Below, piece by piece: positions 22,712 to 34,400 of a DNA stretch of 64,000 bases. The notes under the pieces were generated by a model that was given only the letters and a program-made list of their open reading frames with translations, was not told where the DNA came from and did no database searches. The position numbers and the translations under genes were made by a program. Origin of the DNA: Prionace glauca (taxonomy: Eukaryota; Chordata; Chondrichthyes; Carcharhiniformes; Carcharhinidae); the NCBI GenBank assembly GCA_037974335.1, contig CM075724.1, positions 62,398,470 through 62,462,469 of the forward strand, in the 5' to 3' direction. The first letter of the stretch is position 1. Every line of letters begins with the position of its first letter.

Positions 22712-24337
22712 ATAAGAACATAAGAAATAGGAGCAGGAGTAGACCATCTAGCCCCTGAGCCTGCCCCACCATTCAATCAGACCATGGGTGATCTGTCGTG
22801 TCTCAGTTCCACTTTCCCGCCCTCTCCACATAACCCTTAATCCCTTGCCTATCAAAAACCTATCAACCCGCATCTTAAATATATTTAGCGAGACAGCCTC
22901 CACCACTTCAACGGGTAGAGAATTCCAGAGATTCACCACCCTTTGAGTGAAGAAGTTCCTCCTCAACTCCGTTCTAAACCGCCCCCCCCCTTTATCTTGA
23001 GGCTGTGCCCTCTAGTCCTACTGTCCTTTCTGAGCGAAAGAGCTTCTCCACCTCTATCCTATCCATCCCATTCATCATCTTATATGTCTCAATGAGATCT
23101 CCCCTCATTCTTCTAAACTCTAACGAGTACAAGCCGAGTTTATTCAGCCTCTCCTCATAGTTCAACCCCCTCAACTCCGGTATCAGCCTAGTAAACCTCC
23201 TCTGCACTCCCTCCAAGGCCAAAATATCCTTGCGTAAGTGCGGCGCCCAAAACTGCACACAGTACTCCAGCTGCGGCCTCACCAGTGGCCTATACAGCTG
23301 CAACAAGGCCTCCCTACTTTTATATTCAATCCCCCTCACTATGAAGGCCAGCATCTCATTTGCCTTCCTGACCACCTGCTGCACCTGCAGGCTGGGTTTT
23401 TGCGACTCATGCACAAGGACCCTGAGGTCCCTCTGCACCGTCGCATGCTGCAGTTTTTCGCCATGTAAGTAATAGTCCTTCCTACCATTATTCCTACCAA
23501 AGTGGACAACCTCACATTTGCCAACATTAAATTCCATTTGCCAGTTCCTGGCCCATTTGCCCAGCCTATCTAGATCTTTCTGCAGACTGTCCACACCCTC
23601 CGCACAATTTGCTGTTCCACCAATCTTGGTGTCATCAGCAAATTTCGACACCATACATTCGGTTCCCTCCTCTATATAAATGGTAAATAGCTGAGGCCCC
23701 AGAACTGACCCCTGGGGCACTCCACTAGTCACCAACCACCAATCTGAATAGAACCCATTGACACCCACTCTCTGCCTCCTATTTGACAGCCAATCCTCTA
23801 TCCACGCTAACACCCTACCCCCAACTCCATGCCCCCTGACCTTCTGTAATAATCTCTTGTGAGGCACCTTATCAAACACCTTCTGAAAATCAAGAAAGGC
23901 CACATCCACCGGCTCTCCTCTATCCACCGCCTGAGACACATCCTCGTTGAACTCCAATAAATTCGTCAGACACGACTTCCCCTTAACGAAACCATGCTGC
24001 GTCTGCTCTATCAAACAATTCTGCTCAAGATGCCTCGCTATTTTCTCCTTGATCACGGATTCTAACATTTTACCTACAACAGACGTTAAACTAACCGGCC
24101 TATAATTCCCTTCCTTTTGCCTGCCATCCTTCTTAAACAACGGCGTAACATTAGCCATTTTCCAATCTTTCAGCACTTCCCCGGAATCCAGCAACGTTTG
24201 GAAAATAATCACCAAGGCATCCACTATCACCTCCGCCATTTCTTTCAGAACCCTCGGATGCATTCCATCCGGTCTTGGGGACTTGTCCACAATCAGTCCC
24301 TCCAGTCTGTCGAGCACTGCCTCTCTAGTAACAATTA
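22712..24337 (-). mobile_element. Young CR1 LINE, 5'-truncated (copy B)
   Basis: 3' end at CATAAGAACATAAGAAATAG (22712); the 5' break is in the RT thumb-side start near 24337. ORF2 is open for 441 codons (24317 down to 22992) with NYRPVSL, QHGFVKGKSCLTNLLEF, VAFLDFQKVFDKVPHKR, VTSGVPQGSVLGPQLF and FADDTKIGG. Compared with copy A it lacks three residues (DDL) before EEGTEC, has one base fewer near 23035 and a C-run at 22981-22990 that shifts the frame. It lies just beyond the candidate 3' end of the receptor gene. Confidence 0.93.
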
Positions 24338-24489
24338 AATAGTTCTACTAAACAGTTTGAATTTTGCAGAATGGTGGTGCATTGAAGTTCCCATTATCCT
24401 ATGCCACATGGTTGGTGATTACAACACATTTGCTGTTGTCTCAAACAGAACAAAGTTTAAAAAGAAAACTGTTAAACACAAATACTTGT

Positions 24490-24495
24490 TTTATT
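24490..24495 (-). terminator. Candidate polyadenylation signal of the receptor gene
   Basis: AATAAA on the minus strand, about 810 bases past the gamma-1 stop. The implied 3' UTR contains a SINE. Candidate only, with no cDNA evidence. Confidence 0.35.
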
Positions 24496-24837
24496 AAAGT
24501 TGAATTGATTGGCACCTAACGCTCCATAAGGAATCTCCAAATCTGATCTCAAACCATGGAAATTCAATTTTAAGAACCAGCATAGACTGACATTACAAAA
24601 TCTGAATGACTTGCTTGATATTGTTTCAAACTTGAGCAAATTTATAACATGCTACCCAAAGAAATAAAATATTTGCAAAACCTTTTTGGTATGGAAGAGC
24701 ACCTGATATTAGACTTGTTCCATTGGATAAGTGATCAATTGTCCTGTTTTACCATCTTCGGTATGTGGATTCTCACCATTATTATGTACTTTAATTGCAA
24801 TAAATGAAACTGTATGGTTAATTGACAAATATCAGAA

Positions 24838-25235
24838 GGTCTTGTGGCACAATGGGTACCTGCTTATGAGGCAGAAGCTCTGGCTTCAAGTCTGATTCCA
24901 GGAGTTGCTGGTCAAGAAAGGTTGGTCAAGGAATGTTGCTAAATAAGTTGAGTAACTTGTGAATCCTTAATGTACAACAATGGTAGACAGTAAGAACAGG
25001 AGAAATTTCCATCCAAATGGTCAGCCATGTGATGGAAATTAATTGAAGCCTCTCTCATCACTACCCACTCAGGGTACAACATAATGGTGTGTTACTAGAG
25101 CAACTGACTCCTTGGAGGTTGAAATAGCTGGTGTCTATCAGACTGGTACCAACAGTTGGATTAATCCCCTGGCTGGAGTGGATTGGGACCTGCTTGCTTG
25201 ATGTGAGATCAGAGTGCTATAGGTTAGATCTGCCT
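24838..25235 (+). mobile_element. Second tRNA-derived SINE family
   Basis: A box near TGGCACAATGGG and B box near GGCTTCAAGTCTGATTCC, then GGTTGGTCAAGGAATGTTGC, GAAATTTCCATCCAAATGGT and CAGCCATGTGATGG. Different body from the V-SINE copies. Lies in the presumed 3' UTR of the receptor gene, antisense to it. Confidence 0.6.
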
Positions 25236-25301
25236 TCAGGCAGAATTGAGGAATCAAATACCTGGATCTACATCGATAAAAAGCTCAATTTTAAGTTACT
25301 T

Positions 25302-25445
25302 TTAGATTTTCAACTTCTCTCTCTTTGTCATGTTTACTTCTGCATACTCTACATGTTTGTCTTGTTGTTTAGATTTTGATGTTTTCTTGAAGTCAGTGAG
25401 CTCCAGAGTGGCGTAAGTCAGCTTGTTATCTCCACTTTGTTTAGT
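25302..25445 (-). CDS. Terminal cytoplasmic exon gamma-1, two ITIMs
   Basis: Acceptor TTGTTTTCACAG, phase 0, 47 codons and TAA. Motifs LTYATL (tyrosine 11) and VEYAEV (tyrosine 34) both fit (I/V/L/S)xYxx(L/V/I). The basic spacer (KKTSKSKQQDKH) and the paired motifs resemble the last exon of mammalian SIRPA, which ends with LTYADL and SEYASV. Ends with a KREKLKI tail after the last motif. Confidence 0.85.
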   Translation of the reverse strand, partial: TKQSGDNKLTYATLELTDFKKTSKSKQQDKHVEYAEVNMTKREKLKI

Positions 25446-28400
25446 CTGTGAAAACAATATTTAATACCTGTTAACTCATCAGTTCATTACTTGACGCAAT
25501 TAGGTTTTTAAAAAGGCTGCAATGAAGTTTTCTTTCATTTCAAGTCTCAGTTAACAAGAACACACAGCCCATCAAGTTTAACAAGCTCTGTTTAGAGCAA
25601 TTTAGTCCCCTTTTCTCTTATCCTAAATAAAAGTGGCTATCCAATTTCCTTTTGAAATTATTGGTCTCTGTTTCCCTTTATCCTTGGCAGCCCACAAACC
25701 TATCTCCAACCTGTTCTTAACAACCACCCCCTCCCCCACATCCCGTGCCCAAAAACCTCATTCTTGTACCATTAGCTAATGGGAACACCACAATGAATCT
25801 TTTCTCCCAGGAAAGAAACACTAGCTTTTCCATGCCAAGAACCATTTTACATTTCCTCTGTAGGGCCCACTCATACTAATGTGTGCTGACCTGAGCAGGC
25901 TGCAAAATCTGTGGCCTAACCAAAACTTTATAAAGCTTTAATATTAGAACCATGGAATCCATCTAAGTGTGCACTGATTATCTAGGCCCACTGCCTCTAT
26001 CCTATAATCCTGTGTCTTTAGTAAACCTAACCTACACAAACTACTTTTCATGTTTTACTAACTACTCTCTTATGAGGTCCTGCACTACAACCTTCAAAGA
26101 TTGATACACATTGACTCCCAGCTCCCAGTTCTGCACACTCTTTAGAACAGTGCCAGTACATCTATGGTGTTTATCCCTATCCCTTCTGCCAAAGTCCAGC
26201 ACCTTGTGTTTTTAGATTGCATTTTGTCACTTATCTGCCTATTCTGTTAGTTTGTGTCCTGATACAGCCCATTAAAACTCATCCTTTGTTAGCTCCTCAA
26301 AGTTTGGTATCATTGATAATTGTTTGTATTGGTTTTATTTTGGGTCTCTCTCTTCTTCAAAGTCCTCCCCCAAATCGTGTTGGTATTATGTTTCAATCAT
26401 CACGTTCCCCTGCTATTATAACCAATTTAAGATAGCAGAGGCATATTTCAATTAAAATAGCAGACAAATGAATTTAATACTTGCAGACTGGTGGTAACTT
26501 GGATGCTGTGATATGGCTACATATGGGGTCATGTGGCAGGAGTGCAGGTAGACACACCATGCTGCGCAGAGTATTCCATACACTGTTATTGTTCTAATAC
26601 TTGATCGCCAGTTATTGCAACCCATCAAAGAATATTTGAAATGCTAGTTTTACAACTGGGGCTTAAGAGTGAATTTTGCATGTGCCCTCCTAACCTATCT
26701 GATCTACCTAGCCCCTGGGGCAAGGTTCCAAGGTCCTATTTACCCACTGGCTTCCTCTCCCCTCTTTCCTACCCCTCCCTCCAAATCTCTGGGTCATGAG
26801 GCAAATATGAATGCTAGCTGAGATCAGCTAACACTGTCAGTTGGTTGATTTAAATGTGGGGCATTCCCAATCACTGCAGCTCAGTGTAGTACCACTAAAC
26901 AATAATTTTCTCAAATTATTTAGCGATATTTACATTTAATGATCTGAGCTGTATCTGGAAATATACAATGCTTTTGTCTATCTGTATGGGTTTGCATTTT
27001 TCCTGGTGCTGGTTTTGACAGGGCATTGTTAGGTGAGTTTCTTATTTTGTGGTTTAGAACAATCATCATAGCCAGCTTCAAATAGGAGACAGAGTCTAGT
27101 GCCCTTTCTATCTTGCCTGTGTTGCTTTTTCCAACTAAATCAGTTGGAGATATGCTGGTGCTTAATTGGACAGAATAAAATGAATCCTAAAGTCAAACCA
27201 CCCTGTGCAGTTTCAGTAATGATTGTGATAATAAGAGTGTTGATCTTGAATGAAAAAAGTTTGGATATTAATTGGCCCCAGTCCCTCTGCTTTACCTGGG
27301 AATAGATGGTGTGCCCTGTCTCATGTTTCCGTTTGGAGGATCCATTGTCATGTTTCAAATTTAGACTGGCATAGGCAACAGTTTTCTTATTTGGTCCTTG
27401 TTGAACCTACAGAGAGGAAAAAAAATGGAATATTTGTAGAGAGCCATCTATCATTTGGAACTGAATCTGAAAATCTGTAGATGGCAACTGATAACATTAG
27501 GGTACCATTACATAAGAACATAAGAACACAAGAAATAGGAGCAGGAGTAGGCCATCTGGCCCTTCGAGCCTGCCCCGCCATTCAATAAGATCATGGCTGA
27601 TCTGTCGTGACTCAGCTCCACCTTCCCGCCCTCTCCCCATAACCCTTAATCCCTTCTCTTATCAAAAACACATGAGCCACTGATTTTTATCCAGTATGTC
27701 ACAAATTATTTACCCTTCTTTACAATTGAGAGATCTTGAATATCACTAATAACTATCCTATGAATAATACAAACAAATCATTTCCTCCCCCTTTCTCAAT
27801 TATCTCCTTTTACTAAATTTGACCTCTTATTTCTGCACATTCCATCCCTCAGTAGAAATCTTCGATTCCACTGCCTAACCCAGAGGTGTAGTGTGCAGAA
27901 CAATTCAGGTACCTGCAGCCAATCTGAATCAGCAAAGATACCAGAGCTGGGCATAAAAGCACACAACAATGTAAGGAATAAGAGTAAAACTAGTCCATGT
28001 GACCTCTTGACATGCTTCACCATTTAATAGGTTAATGACTGATTTGATTGGGGTCTCAACTCCACTTTCCTGTTTATCCTCTAAGAAGGAATTCCTCATC
28101 TTTGTCTTTGAGAAATGTGGTGGAGTGGCATTTGTTGTCCCACTCCATTTAAATAGTTTAAATGATATTCTAATGTTCAATACTACTTAGAAGATAAGAG
28201 GAGGCCATTTAGCCCATGGAGCCTGCTACCCCATTCATCAAAATCATATCTGATGATCCAGTTCAATAGCCTAATTCTGCTTTCTTCTCCTAAATCTTTA
28301 ATCTCATTCACCCCAAGTGCTTTATCTAGCCGCCTCTTGAATATATTGTGTTTTGGCATCAACTGATTCCTGTGGTAATGAATTCCACTGGCTCACCACT

Positions 28401-31400
28401 CTTTGGGTGAAGAAATGTCTCCTCATCTCTCTCCTAAATGGTCTACCCTGAATCCTCAGACTGTGACCCGTGATTCTGGATTATCCTCTCCCCACTACCA
28501 TCATGAACATCTTCCCTGCGTCCATCCTGTCTAATCCTGCTAGAGTTTTATAAATCTCTGAGATTCCACCTCCCTGCCATTCATCTGAACTCCAGTGAAA
28601 ACAATCCTAACCTAGTTAATCTCTCCTCATGCATCAGTCCTTATGTGGCACAAATGAAGGTGGAGATTAATCATCTCAGCCCGAGTACATCATTGCTGAC
28701 TTTCTCAAGATAGTGTCCTAGGCCCAATCACCTTCAGCTGCTACATCAATAACACTCACTCAATCAAATATGGGTTTGACTGCACAATGATCAGCACTTT
28801 TTGCAATTCCGAACATCCTGAAGCAGTCCATGCACAAATGCAGCAGGACCCAGACAGCATCCAGGTTTTGGCTAACAAGTGGCAAGTAATATTCATGCTG
28901 CACAAGTGCCAGGTAATGACCATTTTCAACAAGAAATGGTCCATTGCTCCTTGATGTTTAATGACATTACCGTCACTGAATCCCACACTATCAATATCCA
29001 TTGACCAGAAACTGAACTGGACTAGCCATAAAAATACTGTCACTATTAGAGCAAGATAACAGTTAAGAATCCTGTGGTGGGTAACTCACTTCCTGACTAC
29101 CCAAATCCCGTCCACATCTACAAGGCAAAAGTCAGGAGTGTGATGGAATACTTTCCACTTGCCTGGATAAATGCAGCTCCAAAAACACTGAAGAAGCTGG
29201 ACACCATTCAGGACAAAGCAGCCCAACTGATTGTTTGAGAAAGGGTGTCAATCTGCAAGATGCATTGCAGGTGCACACAGAGGTTCCAAAGGCAGAACCT
29301 TCTTAACACATGGCCACTACTGTCCAGAAAGATAAGATGAGCTGATACCTGCAAACACCACGACCTGTAAGTTCCACTCCAAGTCACTTACCATCCTGAC
29401 TTAGAAATACATGCCAGTCTTTCACTGACATTTAGGTCAAAATCCTGTGATTCCTAAGCTAACAGCACCGTGGGTGCACCTCAGGAACTGCAGCAGTTCA
29501 AGAAGGTGCTTCAAGAAGAAGCAGTTATCACCACCTTCTGAAGGACAAATAGTGATGGTCAGCAAATGGTAGTTTTAAAAAAAGTCATTTGTGGGATATG
29601 GGTGTCGCTGGCTGGCCAGCATTTATTGCTCATCCCTAATTGCCCTTGAGATGGCAGCAGTAAGCCATGTTCTTTATTCACTGCAGTCCGTGTGCTGTGG
29701 GTTGACCCACAATGCCATAAGGGAGGGAGTTCCAGGGTTTTGACCAACCAACTGTGAAGGAACAGCAGCAATATATTTCCAAGTCAGGACAGTAAATGCC
29801 TTGGAGGAGAACTTGTAGGTAGTGGTGCGTCCATGTATCTGCTGCCTTTGTCCTTCTAGATGAAAGTGGTCTTGGGTTTGGAAGGTGTGAAAAAGAATCA
29901 TTGGTGAATTGCTGCAGTGCATCTTGTAGATAGAACACCATGCTGCTACTGAGCGTCAGTGGTGCAGTGAATGGATGTCAAGCTTCTTGAATGTTGTTGG
30001 AGCTGTACCCATCCAGACAGAGTTTTTGTTTAGCAACTCGGCCATCTTTAGGGAAAAAGCCCTTGTGTTTTTAATTTAACTGAATCCATGGCAGATAGAT
30101 CTTAGCAGCAAAAGAGACAGCAGCTCACTCAGCTCGCCAGAAACAAGATAGTGAAGTAATAGGTAAGAATTAGTGTCCAGAAACTAAGAAAACAGTTCCA
30201 GAAACCAAAGAACGAAGAGAGGTTGCAGGAAACTGAAGTTTTGAGAGTAAGACTGAAAGAAACTGAACAATTGCACTATTTATTGAAGCTAAGGACAGAG
30301 CTGAAAAGTACATTCCTGGTAATTTTGCTTCGTGAGAAACCAAAGGTCTGAAGTAATCATAGGGTTGGTGATATCTTGTTGCAGCCTGCGAAGCAATAGG
30401 TGAAACAATTGTGAAGCAATTGGTGGTTCGATCCCTGAGAGATCGTGTGGAAAACTCGAAAGCGCGTGGCTATTCAAGACAAATGAGTTACTGAAAGGAT
30501 AGTTGGAAATCCTGGAATTGAATCCTTTCTGGAAACAGTTGAGGGAAAGCATTGTTTGAAAGAAGATTTTAAGGCATGCCTTTTTGAGAGTGATGATGTG
30601 GAGTTGCCAGCATTGGACAAGGGTAGACACAATAAGTAGTCTCACAACACCAGGTGAAAGTCCAACAGGTTAACTTGGTAGCAGGAGCTTGCGGAACTTT
30701 TAGAGCACTGCCGCTTCATCAGGTGAGTCTCTCCCGATGAAGGAACAGCGTTCTGAAAGCTTATGCTACCAAATAACTTCAACCTGGTGTTGTGAGACTA
30801 TTTACTTTCTGAGAGTGACTCGTGTGACTGCTGGTGTCCAGTGATGTTAGTTGGCTCACAGCGTCATAAGCATCTGGGAGATTTGAGGAAAAAAAACATA
30901 GAAGTTCGACTGGGTGGCATCTGCCACTGGATTTCAGAGTGGGTGTTACCTGACCACAGTTAGCCTGTTGCATTACAAGGATTGTGTGTTTATTGAGAAT
31001 ATTCTAGCCTAAGATGTGTTTTGTAACCTGTGCCATCCTTAAGATTTTCTGTTGTTAAAAGCTAATTGACAGTCCTGTGACTCAGTTCATCCACGTTTTC
31101 TAAAATAAAATGTAAAAGTTACGGTCTTTTGAATGAGGGTCGATTCTGGGACCTTCCCTTCCAGCAGCAACATCAACTGGGATTGTAACAGAAGGATGCA
31201 AGGCTTGGGAGCAGTTGTCGAGGAGATTTACTAGAATCGTCCTGGAGGGAGGGACTTATGTTGGGGAGACTAGAGAACCTATTGTTGTTCTCCTCAGAAA
31301 GAGAAAGTGTGTTTAAAATTGGGAGAGATTTTGGCGAGAAAATAAGGAGAGAATGTTTTCAATTGTGGTTGGTTCAATGTCCAAGAAACAGACTTCGGAT

Positions 31401-34400
31401 CAAAAAGATCATCAGAGGTAGATGATGGTTGTTGTCTGGAATACACTTCCTGAAAAAGTGGGGGCGGTGCTGGGGGGGCGGGGGGGGAGTGCGCTGGGTG
31501 GGTGGGGGGGGGGGAACGGGGGAGCAGGCGCAGATTCCCTTGAATAAACAAAAATGAAGGATCATATGTAATGAGAGGGGAATTGGGCTAATTGAATAAT
31601 TACCTCAACTAAGTGGCACAGAGAGAATAGCCTCTTTTAGGAGCTGTTCCTCCTTTCTTTCGATGCACTTCAGTTTTATGCTCCTCATCTTCACCCTTGC
31701 AGAGTTGGGTGGGCAGGGGGAAGGAGGAGGACTGCCTCTTGGACCTGGCGAAGTTGGCCGTTAAGAGGTCCAGGCAGCCGGCAGTCGAGTTGGTCGTCTG
31801 CCTGTTCACTGCGGCTACGTTCACAGCAAGCTGGATTTGGAAGGGGAGCAGGCAATGTCTACTGACACATTCTTTGAGGTCGTTGGGGGTTGGGGGTACA
31901 TGATTGTGCCCTGGTACTGACATTATGGTTTAGTTAATTGAGTTCTTTTGCCATTTGTTTTAGTTACAATGTCCCACCGGTGCTATCATCCTCTGTCCTT
32001 TTGATTAATACAATAAGAAGTCTCACAACACCAGGTTTATTTGATGCAAACACCACTAGCTTTTGGAACTGGCTGTTCCTTCATCAGGTGGTGGGAGTTC
32101 AATCCCAGTCCAACGCCGGCATCTCCACGTCATGACTTTTGATTAATATTAATATTAATATTCATTCTTTTGTAAGATTACAAAAATGAATTAACTACTT
32201 ATCGGATTGATTGCAATATTTATTTCTATTCCTCCCTACTCCCTCTTTTTGGAGTATAAAACACATTGTCCTCTTACCACCTCATCACTCTGGTCGGCTT
32301 CCACGAAATTTCTTTTAACACCTTGAGAAAAGAAGAAATTGAGCCTGAGTAACTTTCTGAATGTAAGCAAAATCAAAAACATGCTTTCCGTTCTGAACAC
32401 TTTTACTGCCAAAAGGAAGGAGCCTTGAAAATTGGAACATTCCACTGTGATCTACCCCCAATGGAGCACACTGCCATTAGCGTGATAGTGATAAACATGT
32501 GATAAGAGAATCGCTAAATTACAATTGAAATACGACCGGAGGGAGACGTAAAACAGTCTGCCAGTTCCATTTCAGCCATTTTACATTGTCGCAGGAAATT
32601 ACTTAAGCGTGTTTACACTACAAGGTCCTGATATTTTAAAAAATGTGGAACGTTAAGAAGGTGTACAAATTGAATAAACAGTTCGAATAGAAAAATTGAA
32701 TATTTGCATTTCAAAATAGATTTCCGTTGCCATATTCAATTCTCAATCATATAACGTTCTTGAGGCATCAACTTCATTCTTTAAAGATGCAGCAGGGTGT
32801 TCTTTATTCCCTATAATGAAGCACTATTCACCCGCCATTTATAACAGTTTAACAAAATAAAAGTTTGCGGTGAAGTAAGAAAACTTCTTACCAACTGAAG
32901 TTTTTAATTTGAGTCTCGTCAAAATAATTATCAACAGTATAACAGCCAATGCGCCGCCTGCACATCCGAAAATGAGCGGAAATTGGATTCCTGAAATATC
33001 TACAAGATCAACAAATGATTGAAAGAAGAAACTTTCGAACACAGCGAGATTTATACACAATTTTGGGTCTAGCACGGGAGGGCGCGGTGCAAAGTTGTCT
33101 TTCCTGAAATTGTGTCCATTTACTCTGTGTGGGGACCGACACTTTTATTTTTATAGGCAGTAGCGATAAAAGGATTATAACGTGTCCCAAACGACAGTAA
33201 CGCAATTTATAGAGGAAACTAACCTATAAATGCGCAGGAAATTCCTTTCTAGGCGTGAGGGCTTTTCGGTCAAAATAAAGGGACTTACATTTGTGCCACA
33301 CTAAACCGACGCGCACCGGCTACAAAGAATAGCAAAGTTTTTCACTCTTCAGCACTGACAACCAGAGGATACCTATTGCAGTTCTTAGTAGGTAACAAGA
33401 ACAGCTTGTACTTAACATTGCAAACTGCCCAAACGCAACGTTATCAAACACAATCAAACCATATAAATAATATTATGACAGCTGGAGGTAGAGTTGAGGG
33501 ACCGTCGAAAATGAGAGTTGGAAAGGCGGGGATACTCAGAGCGGGAGTTGGATTCAGACAGCGGAAGGCACTGTGCGGAGATAACGATTTTATCATACAT
33601 CCAAATCAAATATTCAGGATAAAGAAATGACTGCTAAAACTGATCATTTTTATGTGTACGTTTATTTCACTTGGCAAGAATTTGACGAGAAATAAGCGCA
33701 TAAACCATGGAACCATATGAAATTTAAAGCACAGAAGGAGGCCACTCGGCTCATCTTGTCCATGCCAGCTCGTGGACACGAGGTGCCCTTTCTAATTTCA
33801 CCTTCCCGCGTCCGGCTCTTAGCCCTGTGGCTTTCTTAAGCTGCAGATCCAGGTACTCTAAAAAAAGAGTTTAGGGTTTTTGCCTCCACCAACTCAGGCA
33901 GCGAATTCCAGACACCCACCACCCGTTGTGTAAAAAAATGATATTCCTCGTGTCTTCTTTACACCTTCTGCCACTTACATTAAATCTATAACCCCTGTTT
34001 ATAGAATTCTCCGTGAAGGGAAACGATTTCATCCTGTCCATTCTATTTCTTCCCCTCATAATTGTGTACACCTCCATCAAGTCACTTCTCTGACTTCTTT
34101 TTTCCAAGGAAAATAATCTCAGCCTATCCAATCTCTCTTCATAGCAACACTTTTGCAGCCCTGGCAATCTCCCGTTTCAGGAAAATGTTCTCCCTCCTCC
34201 AGCTACAAACTGTCTTAATCATTTAAATTCGTTACCATTGATATGACATTGAGATTAAATAAAGTCCACAATAACCCTGTAAATTCGAGTTTGAACTGCT
34301 GCCCAGCTACATTAATAATAAATAACACAAATCTGAGTCTTGCCCCCCGCTCGTTTCTGTAAATGTTTGGAATCTTACCTTGATTGACAGTGTAGCTGAC

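Noticed and set aside
30594-30805. Foldback elements as hAT-type MITEs.
   Set aside because: Flanking duplications vary from about 9 to 13 bases, and the long copy codes for a GIY-YIG-like end rather than a transposase.
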